Source: an uncultured Bacteroidia bacterium
Lineage (GTDB): Bacteria; Bacteroidota; Bacteroidia; Bacteroidales; Prolixibacteraceae
DNA: 64,000 nucleotides
Assembly (NCBI GenBank): GCA_903923905.1
Contig: CAIXZH010000059.1
Coordinates: 16,717 to 80,716, forward strand
Direction: 5' to 3'
Shown piece after piece: positions 17,882 through 26,291 of this stretch. Below the pieces are notes generated by a model that did no database searches, was not told the DNA's origin, and saw only the letters and a program-made list of their open reading frames with translations. Made by a program: the position numbers and the translations under genes. Each line of letters opens with the position of its first letter. Position 1 is the first letter of the stretch.

Positions 17882-20326
17882 CTAAATAAAAAACAGGGCA
17901 ACCCTGTAAGTAATAAATGAGATTAACCAGGCAAACCCCGTGGTATAGAACACAGTAAACACGGCCCATTTCCAACTGCCCGACTCCCGTTTTATAGTAG
18001 CAATCACAGCAATACAAGGAAAGTAAAGAAGAACAAAAACAAGAAATGAAAGTGCCACTGCCTGATTAAAAACTTTCTCTCCCGCTTTAGGTCCAATATA
18101 ATAAGTTTCTGATTTAAGTACTTCTGGCAATAATTCTTTGGTCTTTTGATTATCTTTTCCTGTTTCGTACAGAACACCCATTGTACTTACCACAATCTCT
18201 TTGGCAGGGATTCCAGCCACAAGGCAGATTCCCATTCGCCAGTCAAAACCCAAAGGACTGATTATCGGTTCAATCACATGCCCAATAGTTCCAAGAAAAG
18301 AGTTTTCGATCTGGGATTGGACATGCATCGTTTTGGCAAGCTGAATACCGGTTGTATTGGTTAGGCTATTCTGTTCCGGAGCACTTCGCGGGAAGTATTC
18401 AAGTGCCCAAATAATTACAACTGCGACGAGAATTGTTCCCCCAATTTTTTTAATATATTGACTTGCCTTATCCCACATATGGACTAAGGTATTCCGGAAA
18501 ACCGGCATCCTGTATGGGGGAAGTTCCATTACAAACGGTGTATCCTTACGTCTGAAGAGGGTCTGGTTTAAAATTTTTGCCATAACAATAGCCATGGTTA
18601 ATCCCAACAGGTATAAGCCGGTCAGGACCAGGGCCGGATAGTTTTTAAAAAAGGCTGAAATCAGTACGATGTAAACTGGCAGACGGGCAGAACAAGACAT
18701 AAAGGGGATGATCAACATGGTCAACAATCTGTCGCCCCGATTACGGATGGTTCGTGTTGCCATAATTGCCGGAACATTGCATCCAAAACCCATTACCAAT
18801 GGGATAAATGACCGTCCGTGCAACCCGATTTTATGCATAAGTTTATCCATGATAAATGCTGCCCGGGCCATATAACCGGTATCCTCCATCAATGAGGTAA
18901 AAAAGAACAGGATCAGAATATTCGGCAGGAAAACGATAATGCTTCCGAGTCCGTTGATAATCCCATCGGTTAAAAGATCTTTAAACATCCCAGGAGCCAT
19001 CAAGGTTTTGATAATTCCTGAAATGAAATTAACTCCATCGTTGATCCAGATCATGGGAATACCTCCCAGTTTAAAAGTTGCAAAGAATGTCAGAAACATG
19101 AAAAACAGGAAGATTGGAAAGCCAAGAACTCGATGGGTAATCAACCTATCTATCTTTCCGGTGATTTCATACCTCCATTGAATGCCTGGAACAAAAGTCT
19201 CCCTCAGTGCGCCCGAAATAAAACCGAATTTAGCATCGGTAATTAAGTGAGAACTCTCTTCATTCCATCTCGATTTCAATCGAATAGTTTCCCGCTGGAT
19301 AACCTCATTAATGCGGGTATAGTTTGTGGAAGTTTTTAATGCTTCCAAAGCTGTTGGATCCTTATCTAAAAGCCTGATTGCCAAATATCTTGAAGATAAT
19401 TTCGCAGTAATTGGCTTGTCCATCTTAATCTCCTTGCGGATTGCCTTGATTGATTGCTCAAGTTCTTCGCCATAGTTGATGTGAATATGGCGGACAACAG
19501 GATTACGCTCCTCATAAACTTCAATAATTTCATCGAACAGTTGCTCAAGCCCTTCCCCTTTGCTTGCAGTGGTGGGAATGATCGGAATACCCAACAATTT
19601 ACCCAGTTCTTGCCGATCAAGTTTAGCTCCGCTGGATTTAAGATCATCATACATATTCAGGGCAACCACAACCTTGATATCCATGTCGATTAACTGAGTG
19701 GTCAAAAACATATTCCGCTCCAGATTTGAGGCATCGATTACATTTAAAACGATATCAGGGGTCTCTTCAATAATATAGTTCCGGGTATATAATTCTTCAG
19801 GAGAAAAAGAGGTCAATGAATAAGTACCTGGCAGATCTACCAGGTTGAATGTGTACCCTTTGTGTCGGAATGAGGCAATTTTGGAATCGACTGTTACACC
19901 GGTGTAATTACCGACATGTTCCTTGGAATGGGTGACCCGGTTAAATAAGGTTGTTTTTCCACAGTTTGGATTTCCGGCCAATGCCACATGAATGGTTTTC
20001 CCCTTCTCGCGTGCCGAAATCTTTAGCACCTCCATATCTATAATCCCATCAAAACTTGGCGGCGCAAAGTTCATGGCCTCTTCCATCGTGATTACTTCAA
20101 TGAGTGCAGCCTCAGCCCGCCGTAGCGAGACATTGTATCCAAGAAGCTGATATTCAACCGGATCAAAAAGCGGAGCATTTTTCAGTACAGTCACTTCTTT
20201 CCCCGCAACAAATCCCATTTCTGATATTCGTCGACGAAAAGAACCGTGCCCAAGCACCTTTGTTATTATAACATGCTTATTTTCTTCTACTTCCGAAAGT
20301 CGCACTTCACTCTTATTTAGAACCAT
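17882..20326 (-). CDS. feoB: Ferrous iron transporter FeoA-FeoB fusion
   Basis: An 814-residue fusion. Residues about 5-80 are an SH3-like FeoA domain ('RRRISEMGFVAGKEVTVL', 'YNVSLRRAEAALI'). A G-protein domain follows with G1 'GNPNCGKTTLFN', G3 'DLPGTYSLTSFSPEE' and G4 'NMYD'. Then come the helical GDI region and the FeoB membrane core with 'GMGFGCNVPAIMATR'-type and 'AGIPAKEIVVSTMG' motifs (the first reads 'VMGFGCNVPAIMATRTIRN' here). It imports Fe2+ across the inner membrane in a GTP-dependent way. The fusion is common in Bacteroidota. A small Cys-rich partner gene follows. Confidence 0.96.
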   Translation of the reverse strand: MVLNKSEVRLSEVEENKHVIITKVLGHGSFRRRISEMGFVAGKEVTVLKNAPLFDPVEYQLLGYNVSLRRAEAALIEVITMEEAMNFAPPSFDGIIDMEVLKISAREKGKTIHVALAGNPNCGKTTLFNRVTHSKEHVGNYTGVTVDSKIASFRHKGYTFNLVDLPGTYSLTSFSPEELYTRNYIIEETPDIVLNVIDASNLERNMFLTTQLIDMDIKVVVALNMYDDLKSSGAKLDRQELGKLLGIPIIPTTASKGEGLEQLFDEIIEVYEERNPVVRHIHINYGEELEQSIKAIRKEIKMDKPITAKLSSRYLAIRLLDKDPTALEALKTSTNYTRINEVIQRETIRLKSRWNEESSHLITDAKFGFISGALRETFVPGIQWRYEITGKIDRLITHRVLGFPIFLFFMFLTFFATFKLGGIPMIWINDGVNFISGIIKTLMAPGMFKDLLTDGIINGLGSIIVFLPNILILFFFTSLMEDTGYMARAAFIMDKLMHKIGLHGRSFIPLVMGFGCNVPAIMATRTIRNRGDRLLTMLIIPFMSCSARLPVYIVLISAFFKNYPALVLTGLYLLGLTMAIVMAKILNQTLFRRKDTPFVMELPPYRMPVFRNTLVHMWDKASQYIKKIGGTILVAVVIIWALEYFPRSAPEQNSLTNTTGIQLAKTMHVQSQIENSFLGTIGHVIEPIISPLGFDWRMGICLVAGIPAKEIVVSTMGVLYETGKDNQKTKELLPEVLKSETYYIGPKAGEKVFNQAVALSFLVFVLLYFPCIAVIATIKRESGSWKWAVFTVFYTTGFAWLISFITYRVALFFI

Positions 20327-20339
20327 TAAAAATAGGATG

Positions 20340-20347
20340 CAAATATA
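20340..20347 (-). promoter_or_regulatory. Putative -7 box (TATATTTG) of feoAB
   Basis: The minus strand reads TATATTTG, fitting TAnnTTTG, but it is only 13 bases from the ATG, which would leave a very short leader. No -33 element or Fur-like palindrome was identified. Confidence 0.3.
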
Positions 20348-20436
20348 GGATAATAAATTCTATAATGAGGAATATGTTGAGTAAAGTTTTTGTGTAAAAT
20401 AATAGGATTGGATAGTTTTGGTGACTGAAATCTGAT

Positions 20437-20444
20437 TATCTTTG
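20437..20444 (+). promoter_or_regulatory. Putative -7 box (TATCTTTG) for the tRNA gene
   Basis: TATCTTTG matches TAnnTTTG, with TTTTG 16 bases upstream as a possible -33 element. It is about 100 bases before the mature tRNA 5' end, on the same strand. Confidence 0.45.
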
Positions 20445-20544
20445 CACCGCTTTCGCCGATTGATTGCTGAAATCAATCAAATGGAATAGTATAAGACGAT
20501 TCATCAGTTTAAGAATATAGGGAAACGGATGTTAAGTTAATTTT

Positions 20545-20617
20545 GGCCCCGTAGCTTAATGGATAGAGCATCTGACTACGGATCAGAAGGTTGGGGGTTC
20601 GAGTCTCTCCGGGGTCA
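20545..20617 (+). tRNA. tRNA-Arg (ACG anticodon)
   Basis: A 73-base cloverleaf. The acceptor stem pairs GGCCCCG with CGGGGTC (one G-U), with discriminator A at 20617. The D arm contains 'AGCTTAATGGATAGAGC', the anticodon stem TCTGA/TCAGA (20571-20575, 20583-20587) encloses a seven-base loop with ACG at 20578-20580, and the T arm contains GGTTCGAGTCT. ACG decodes CGN arginine codons after A-to-I editing. CCA is not encoded. It marks the boundary between the conserved left part and the accessory right part. Confidence 0.95.
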
Positions 20618-20623
20618 CTTGAT

Positions 20624-20662
20624 GGCCTGTATGTCGCTGATATACAGGCCTTATTCTTTTTT
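20624..20662 (+). terminator. Rho-independent terminator of tRNA-Arg
   Basis: A perfect 9-bp stem, 'ggcctgtat' (20624-20632) and 'atacaggcc' (20642-20650), is followed by a T-rich tract. It starts 7 bases after the tRNA. Confidence 0.85.
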
Positions 20663-21431
20663 ACACTCATATTTACACTCATTAAGGGGGAATATACAGG
20701 AATAATTTGGACGCGTAAATCTTTCGGTTTATGCGTTTTTTAATTACAAAGTAGTAAGATTTGGTTAAGTTGGATTAAGGGTAAATTGATGTGGTTATTA
20801 CTACTTTAAAAATCGAATTACCATTGGATATCTAATGCGGGTTTTGGCCGGAATCTCAAAAATAAAACGGTCATTTACTTGACGCTCTTGAATGCTCAAA
20901 ATCATAATTTCATTGAATTTTTGGGTCGACTTAATACTTCAACACTATTGAACGCAAGGATATATTAAAGCATTTAATCAAGTTTATCCACTGATCTGAC
21001 CAGGAATTTATAATTGCTACCATTAACGACTTTATAAGTAAGATGACCTGGATCGACATTGGTATTTACTGCTTTGGTATTTCCTACCAATGGACAATCA
21101 ACGTCCCGAAGGTTTTGGTTGACATTAAATCTGAATAAATCGTGTACGCAATCGGCGCCGTGGTGGGAGAATTGTCAGTAGTAATGATGGCTAAGGCAAT
21201 TATGAAAGGATGACGAGAAAGTGAGATATTAAGGTTTTTTTGAGGTAGTTCAACAATTGATAATCAACTTGTTATGAGCAATAAAGTATATATATTCCTC
21301 GAATTCGACGGTTAAAGAATCTTTTTTTAGGATAATGATGATATTAACAGATAGCTATAGTCCAATATATCTGGTACTTGGAGCGGATTATGAGTGCATA
21401 AAAAGAATCCGGCTAGAAGTAAAATATCGCT

Positions 21432-21459
21432 CAACTACCGTCTGCTCAGACGGTAGTTG
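21432..21459. repeat. Perfect 13-bp inverted repeat
   Basis: Arms 'caactaccgtctg' and 'cagacggtagttg' are separated by two bases, so the extruded hairpin would have a very tight loop. It lies in a gene-free stretch, with no T-run after it. Confidence 0.75.
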
Positions 21460-21634
21460 TCGATGACGGAAAGTTATGAAGCATGATTTGTTTGACAGAA
21501 TGTATTATCTACAGATTGATTGTCAAATTATGAGGGTTTATGAATATTGAAGTGAAATATAAATATTCCGGACGATGCTGCATAAATGAGCATTCAGAAT
21601 AAAAATAAAAATGTTGCTCGTCCGAGGTTTTAAG

Positions 21635-21737
21635 CTACCACCTTCACTACATTCACTACAATATTATAAATCAACTATTTAAATCATAAAATAAGGTAGT
21701 GAAGCGGTAGTCAAGGTAGTGAAGGTAGTGAGAGTAG
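21635..21737. repeat. Inverted cluster of short 'ggtagtgaa' repeats
   Basis: On the left (21635-21659) the repeats appear in reverse orientation ('ctaccaccttcactac', 'attcactac'). On the right (21695-21737) they run forward as 'ggtagtgaa', 'gcggtagtcaa', 'ggtagtgaa', 'ggtagtgag'. A 35-base AT-rich spacer separates the two sides. The layout resembles iterons or a remnant of a repetitive site of a mobile element; no gene overlaps it. Confidence 0.6.
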
Positions 21738-22070
21738 CCTAGGTATCCTCAAATAGACCACCCCCAGAGAGGAAAAATATTTTTTTTATTGAAAAATGAT
21801 TGAAAAACAGGAATTGAAGAAAAGAACCAAAACCAAGATTTGAAATGAGTCACGAAAGATTAACTCAATTAACCTGGCTGCAGTTACCAAGGCTTATTGA
21901 CGGTTTCAATTGGAGAAGTTATTAAACCAGCCCTACAACCATCCCCTGATCAGGGGATAGTTCAATCCTTCAAACCCAATTCAACCTATTAAATGGATCT
22001 CATAATTACAAAGTAAATTTGAATATATCAAATCAAAACAGGGATGACAGGTTTTGGCATAGCAATCCAA

Positions 22071-22078
22071 TATCTTTG
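22071..22078 (+). promoter_or_regulatory. Putative -7 box (TATCTTTG) of the 120-aa gene
   Basis: TATCTTTG fits TAnnTTTG and lies 35 bases upstream of the ATG at 22114. A TTTTG occurs 14 bases upstream, closer than the usual spacing. Confidence 0.45.
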
Positions 22079-22113
22079 CTTTGTTAAACTTTAATTTCTA
22101 AAACAAAATTTTC

Positions 22114-22476
22114 ATGGAAGAAAACAAACTTATTCTTGAAGCCGGATCAGAGGGTGGTTCAATTCAACTGCACCAAATAAATGATTATTTCTTATATTCT
22201 ACAGACGAGACTACTTTAAGGGATTTTGTTCCCGACTTGACTTTAGAGGAATTGAAAACAAAATCCAACGTTTTCAGTACGTTAGACCAGGCAATGAAGA
22301 GTATACTTGGGAAATATAAGATTTTTAGGTTATATCCCCTTAGTGTTCATCCCGATTTTAAAAGCAAAATAATTCCTTACTATCAGATTTTCTGTTCGGA
22401 GACTGAAAAGTCAGAGAATTGGAATAAAGCGAAATGGGACTATTTGCTATTTAATAATCGGGCAAACCGGTTATAG
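22114..22476 (+). CDS. Hypothetical protein, 120 aa
   Basis: Not recognised. The product is acidic at the start, has no signal peptide or membrane helix, and is rich in aromatic residues ('INDYFLYSTDETTLRDF', 'YYQIFCSETEKSENW'). Its shape resembles small cytoplasmic proteins found beside polymorphic-toxin or defence genes in Bacteroidota, but no family can be named. It has a good -7 box, a clear ATG, and is the only plus-strand gene of the island. It converges on the WYL regulator gene, with 9 bases between the two stops. Confidence 0.65.
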   Translation: MEENKLILEAGSEGGSIQLHQINDYFLYSTDETTLRDFVPDLTLEELKTKSNVFSTLDQAMKSILGKYKIFRLYPLSVHPDFKSKIIPYYQIFCSETEKSENWNKAKWDYLLFNNRANRL

Positions 22477-22485
22477 CTTCATCAA

Positions 22486-23388
22486 TCATTTAGCCGCCGC
22501 CAAATGTCCAGCCCTGATCTCCTCCGCCAAAGATTCAGGTTGTAATACCCTGACCGTATTACCATGAGCGAGAAGCTCCATCCTAAAATCAAAGGTATTA
22601 TAAATCAATAATTTGATTCGCAATTCATCGGCATTATCAACAATAATCTGCTGCGACTGGTGAAGAGGCAAGGTTTTGATATATTTCCCCTGGTCCGGAT
22701 CAAACGATAGAATTACCTCAATGGGCTTTTCTGAAGTTGGGGATATAATCCCGAAACAATGTTTGAAATAGTCCTCAATATTGAAATTCTGAGGGCACTT
22801 GAACTTACTCCGGGTAATCTCCAGTGAGGATATCCGATCCAACCCGAAAGTCTTAATAATTCCATTTGAAGACTCCTTCTCTAAATTTGTTGAAATTAGG
22901 TACCAGCGGTTTTTAAACTCTTTAAGAGCTAATGGACCAACAAGCCGTTGTGATGGTTCATCCTCCCAGAATTTCTGATATGTAAACCGGATCTGCAAAT
23001 TATTAGTTATGGCATGGAGCAGACCAAAAAGATTTTCAGTCCCCTGGGGTCGCCGGTTTTCAAACTGAATCGATTTTGATACATTCTCCCCGATTTTTAA
23101 AGCGTTGAAAGTATCGAAAGCCTCTAACCGACGACGGCTCACTTCCGATTGTAGCTCCTCATCTATGGCATAAACCCGACGCTTAAAATCATAATTGATC
23201 TCAATTTCGAAAATCGACCCGATATCCTCAAGATCACGTTTGAACTGCCGCTTCGAAACATTGAAATTCATACATTGCAGGTCCGATTGTTGCCGTAGGT
23301 AGGTGTCAATCTCTTTAAAGGTTGCCGGAGATTTACGCAACTTATTAGTAATATGGAAGTAACGTAAAAGTGATTCTTTGGTTGACAT
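22486..23388 (-). CDS. WYL-domain transcriptional regulator
   Basis: A 300-residue regulator. Residues about 1-75 form a winged helix ('PATFKEIDTYLRQQ', 'NVSKRQFKRDLEDI'). Residues about 120-190 form the WYL domain ('ITNNLQIRFTYQKF', 'GPLALKEFKNRWYLIS') and about 215-295 the WCX dimerisation extension. This is the layout of BrxR/CapW-type repressors that control phage-defence loci. The gene has its own promoter with a perfect palindrome (23425-23449) next to the -7 box. A related site stands before the cassette gene at 30442. Autorepression and control of the cassette are inferred from these sites. Confidence 0.92.
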   Translation of the reverse strand: MSTKESLLRYFHITNKLRKSPATFKEIDTYLRQQSDLQCMNFNVSKRQFKRDLEDIGSIFEIEINYDFKRRVYAIDEELQSEVSRRRLEAFDTFNALKIGENVSKSIQFENRRPQGTENLFGLLHAITNNLQIRFTYQKFWEDEPSQRLVGPLALKEFKNRWYLISTNLEKESSNGIIKTFGLDRISSLEITRSKFKCPQNFNIEDYFKHCFGIISPTSEKPIEVILSFDPDQGKYIKTLPLHQSQQIIVDNADELRIKLLIYNTFDFRMELLAHGNTVRVLQPESLAEEIRAGHLAAAK

Positions 23389-23410
23389 ACTTTCTGAAGT
23401 TTAGTTTAAG

Positions 23411-23418
23411 CAAATATA
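23411..23418 (-). promoter_or_regulatory. -7 box (TATATTTG) of the WYL gene
   Basis: The minus strand reads TATATTTG, an exact TAnnTTTG, 22 bases upstream of the WYL ATG. The palindromic operator begins 7 bases further upstream, covering the -14 to -37 region where RNA polymerase must bind. Confidence 0.65.
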
Positions 23419-23424
23419 GCTAAT

Positions 23425-23449
23425 TACTACGACAAAATATGTCGTAGTA
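23425..23449. promoter_or_regulatory. Palindromic operator of the WYL regulator
   Basis: Perfect 10-bp arms 'tactacgaca' (23425-23434) and 'tgtcgtagta' (23440-23449) flank the spacer 'aaata'. It lies immediately upstream of the WYL -7 box, the classic place for an autorepressor. A partner site with one identical 9-base arm and the same 5-base spacer length occurs at 30481-30503. Confidence 0.75.
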
Positions 23450-23471
23450 TGGCAATAATGACAAGATATTA

Positions 23472-23642
23472 TTACATTCCTAATATAATTTCTTTCTCTG
23501 GAATTTCACCGGTAAGAAACTTTTCAATTGTATTTCTTAAACTATAATCATGCAGAAGTTCATTTAGAATAGAGTGTGATAAGGCAGATGGAATTACTAG
23601 CCAGGTGGGGTTTCCGATTGAAAATAGATTACCGACATTACC
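23472..23642 (-). pseudogene. Start-less coding fragment, 56 codons
   Basis: Between the WYL operator and the DUF262 gene the minus strand holds an open stretch bounded by TGA upstream and TAA at 23472. It reads protein-like ('LFSIGNPTWLVIPSALSH', 'LRNTIEKFLTGEIPEKEI'). It has no start codon. A second frame just upstream ends 'ELTAANRNEVVLR', which also looks like the tail of a protein. This suggests one or two genes eroded by deletion, perhaps a toxin-antitoxin pair. The family is not recognised and chance is possible. Confidence 0.3.
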
Positions 23643-23798
23643 TCAAAACCACCTCATTCCTATTCGCGGCTGTTAATTCGAGTAAGAAACAACAAGTAGA
23701 ATCATAATTCAAAACTTAAAATATCCCTTTAAAATCAAAAACGATTGAAGCAATAGAATTGATCTGAAAATTAAATAATAAGAACAACCAGATCTATT

Positions 23799-25877
23799 CT
23801 AGTTAGAATTAGTTTTGAATTCGAACAATTCGCCAACTTCAAGTTGTTCATACCATTCTTTATAAATATCAGCTAATCTATGTACAATAGCTTGTGCAAG
23901 TATCACTAGTTGTTGTTCGTTAACCTTATCGTCAATATTTTCCCAATATTTCCAATTATCATCTGTTATAAAACTTATTAATCTATTTTTTTCAAGCCGA
24001 CTTTTAGGCGAGAGCCTGTCACCTTGTGCTCTATTTTCTTCTAAAGCTAATGCCCTAAAATTCCCTATACACCACCTCCACTCATGCGTTAAAGAACTAT
24101 AGTTCACTATACTGTAAGTCCACCAATTATCAGGATAAATATGATCCCAATCATAAGGCCGGTTGGTATCCTCAAGTAGAGTATCCCACTGAAGTTCAGT
24201 AAATTTAGAATTGAGATAATTTCTTTGAACATATAATAAAATTTGTCTTTGATCATGAAGTTTATTGAAAAATGTCAGAAATTGGTTTTTCTGCTTTTCA
24301 TCATTATCAAAAACATTGTCCCAACCATTATTTATTTTTCGTACAAGTTTCAATCTTACAAAATCTGGGTTTGGTAACATAACTAACCAACGTTGATTAT
24401 TGTCTTCAATACTTTGACTATTTGAGAATAATTTAGGATTCCAAAATTCGAATTTACCAGATAACTTGATTTCTTTGGCTAATTCATTTAAAAATAAATT
24501 CGTATCTATTGAGAACCAGCATAAAGCTGTAATTGAAGCCAAAATTTTTTTATGAATCACTTCGTTATTTAATATCTCGTCTAACTCAATCTTTGATTTA
24601 TGTAACCAATAAATAAAAATAAAAAAGACATTCTGATTTCTGGCAATTTCAGCCGCCAATGGGAAAGGTAATTGAAATGAATTAGAGCCAATAAGAACTT
24701 CCTTAGCCTTTGAAAACAAGTCGTTTATATAAGGCTTTTCATCCTCAGTAAACTGTTTGATTGCTTTATAAAAATCTCCTTCTTCATTCTTGATTTTACT
24801 TTTAAATTCCTTTAATTTGAGCTGACTTGCAAATTTTAATTCTTGATTTTTTAAGGAGAGATCAGTCAAAGCGATTCTTGAAATGAGTGTGATTATACGA
24901 GATGGTGCAATAAAACTTAAACCAGCCTCCTCTACGATATTCTTAAATTCTGGAAACACACTTTTATACATTGAATATATTAACTCTTCTCCGAATAGCC
25001 CTGTACCAGCTGTATTAATGCGAACAAAAATAGTTGATGCATTAGCATTTGCCGTATTTGATTCTTCTTCAAGTTGTTTTTTATTTAATGAAATTACAGG
25101 TATTTGTGTTTCCAATAATATTTTTATGGCTAATTCAATGTTTCGTGAGACGGGTTCATTAAATAAAATATCTTCAAGTGTTGAAAAGAAATTTGTTATC
25201 TCATTTCCATTCTTTATCCCATTAAGAAACAGATATTTTTTGCAGTATTCAACTAATTTATCCCTCCAATTTTCTTTACAATCTCTAATTGAAGAAATCA
25301 GAAAATTCATAGGTACAGGTAAATCTGCTTTTACAGGATAAACATCTTTCAAATTATAATGGGGATATCTAAGCCCAGATTCGTTAAATATGGCCATCGC
25401 ATTCCTTCTAACGCTTATTCCCAAAGTATCTCCATTCAAATTATATCCCCAAGGATGAGATTGAGTTACTAAACGCGGCAAAAACAAACCATCATCCTTT
25501 TCCCCTAATGAAGTTCCATCTTTAACAGCTAAATCAAGCCACAAAACTGGAACGGTTTTTTGTGGAGACTTATATTTCGATGAGTAGAAATTTGGATGTT
25601 GTGATTCATCCCATGGATTATAAAAACCCATTGCAATTGCAGTGGCTCTTTGTTGTCCATCAAGTAAATCTTTTTTCAAACCTTTTCCATCATTCTCAGA
25701 AATGAGAAAAGATCCGATTGGAAAACCTCTTAATAAAGAATCCCATAATGTTTCTACTTGTTTAGGTTTCCAAACGTAGCCCCTTTGCATGGCTGGTAAT
25801 CCAATTTTTGCATTATCTGCATCTAATTGCCATTTAGCAATTTCTTCTAACGAACTAAATTTAGTTTGGTTATTCAT
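23799..25877 (-). CDS. GmrSD-like DUF262 and HNH-type protein
   Basis: A 692-residue protein related to GmrSD, modification-dependent (type IV) restriction enzymes. The N-terminal DUF262 domain carries 'LPAMQRGYVWKPKQVETLW' (about 27-45), 'GFPIGSFLI' (51-59) and the nucleotide-pocket motif 'LLDGQQRATA' (71-80). The long helical middle is followed by a C-terminal His-Me/DUF1524-like region with 'DWDHIYPDNWW' (about 576-586) and 'NFRALALEENRAQGD' downstream. Fused DUF262-DUF1524 enzymes cut glucosylated or otherwise modified phage DNA. It is the last gene of the cassette starting at 30442, 47 bases after the 89-aa gene. Whether this member is active on modified DNA is unknown. Confidence 0.85.
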   Translation of the reverse strand: MNNQTKFSSLEEIAKWQLDADNAKIGLPAMQRGYVWKPKQVETLWDSLLRGFPIGSFLISENDGKGLKKDLLDGQQRATAIAMGFYNPWDESQHPNFYSSKYKSPQKTVPVLWLDLAVKDGTSLGEKDDGLFLPRLVTQSHPWGYNLNGDTLGISVRRNAMAIFNESGLRYPHYNLKDVYPVKADLPVPMNFLISSIRDCKENWRDKLVEYCKKYLFLNGIKNGNEITNFFSTLEDILFNEPVSRNIELAIKILLETQIPVISLNKKQLEEESNTANANASTIFVRINTAGTGLFGEELIYSMYKSVFPEFKNIVEEAGLSFIAPSRIITLISRIALTDLSLKNQELKFASQLKLKEFKSKIKNEEGDFYKAIKQFTEDEKPYINDLFSKAKEVLIGSNSFQLPFPLAAEIARNQNVFFIFIYWLHKSKIELDEILNNEVIHKKILASITALCWFSIDTNLFLNELAKEIKLSGKFEFWNPKLFSNSQSIEDNNQRWLVMLPNPDFVRLKLVRKINNGWDNVFDNDEKQKNQFLTFFNKLHDQRQILLYVQRNYLNSKFTELQWDTLLEDTNRPYDWDHIYPDNWWTYSIVNYSSLTHEWRWCIGNFRALALEENRAQGDRLSPKSRLEKNRLISFITDDNWKYWENIDDKVNEQQLVILAQAIVHRLADIYKEWYEQLEVGELFEFKTNSN

Positions 25878-25924
25878 AGTAATTTTAAAAATAGATTAAT
25901 AATTAATTTTTGATTCAATTATCT

Positions 25925-26194
25925 CTATATTAATAATTTAATATTAATTGTATATTCGTCACCTCTTCCCGGAAACATTATATACCAATTATTACTCTCA
26001 TCCTCCACTTCAAGAAAATGATGCCAAAGGCCTTCTTCGTCGTCGGATTCAGATAAACCGGAGTGGCGTGGGTAATCTTTTAAGAACTCCGCAAACCGGT
26101 CATAGGCAATAGATTTCTCCTCATCCCGGGATTCGTACCGATTAGATAAAACCTTGTATTTGGCAATGATTTGGGCTAATTCTTCAGCAGTCAT
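25925..26194 (-). CDS. Hypothetical protein, 89 aa
   Basis: Not recognised. It is a small acidic protein with helices at the start ('AEELAQIIAKYKVLSNRYES') and aromatic strands at the end ('WYIMFPGRGDEYTINIKLL'). It has no signal peptide or cysteines. It sits between the 248-aa unknown gene (97 bases upstream) and the DUF262 gene (47 bases downstream), all on the same strand, and is counted as part of the WYL-associated cassette. Confidence 0.65.
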   Translation of the reverse strand: MTAEELAQIIAKYKVLSNRYESRDEEKSIAYDRFAEFLKDYPRHSGLSESDDEEGLWHHFLEVEDESNNWYIMFPGRGDEYTINIKLLI

Positions 26195-26291
26195 TGGAGT
26201 TGGAAATTATTCAGATTAAATTTTTAGGTTGCTCTAAAAGTAAAGGATCTTTTCACCAATATTAAACGATAAAGTCATGTTTTTAAACAAA

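Larger units (their letters stand above)
20663..22070. other. Gene-poor stretch beside tRNA-Arg
   Basis: No frame long enough to support a gene was seen in about 1.4 kb. It starts with a tandem 'tttacactcat' pair (20660-20670, 20672-20682). It also contains a perfect long hairpin (21432-21459) and a cluster of inverted 'ggtagtgaa' repeats (21635-21737). The stretch may be the decayed edge of an integrated element at the tRNA, but no integrase remnant could be recognised. Confidence 0.5.
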
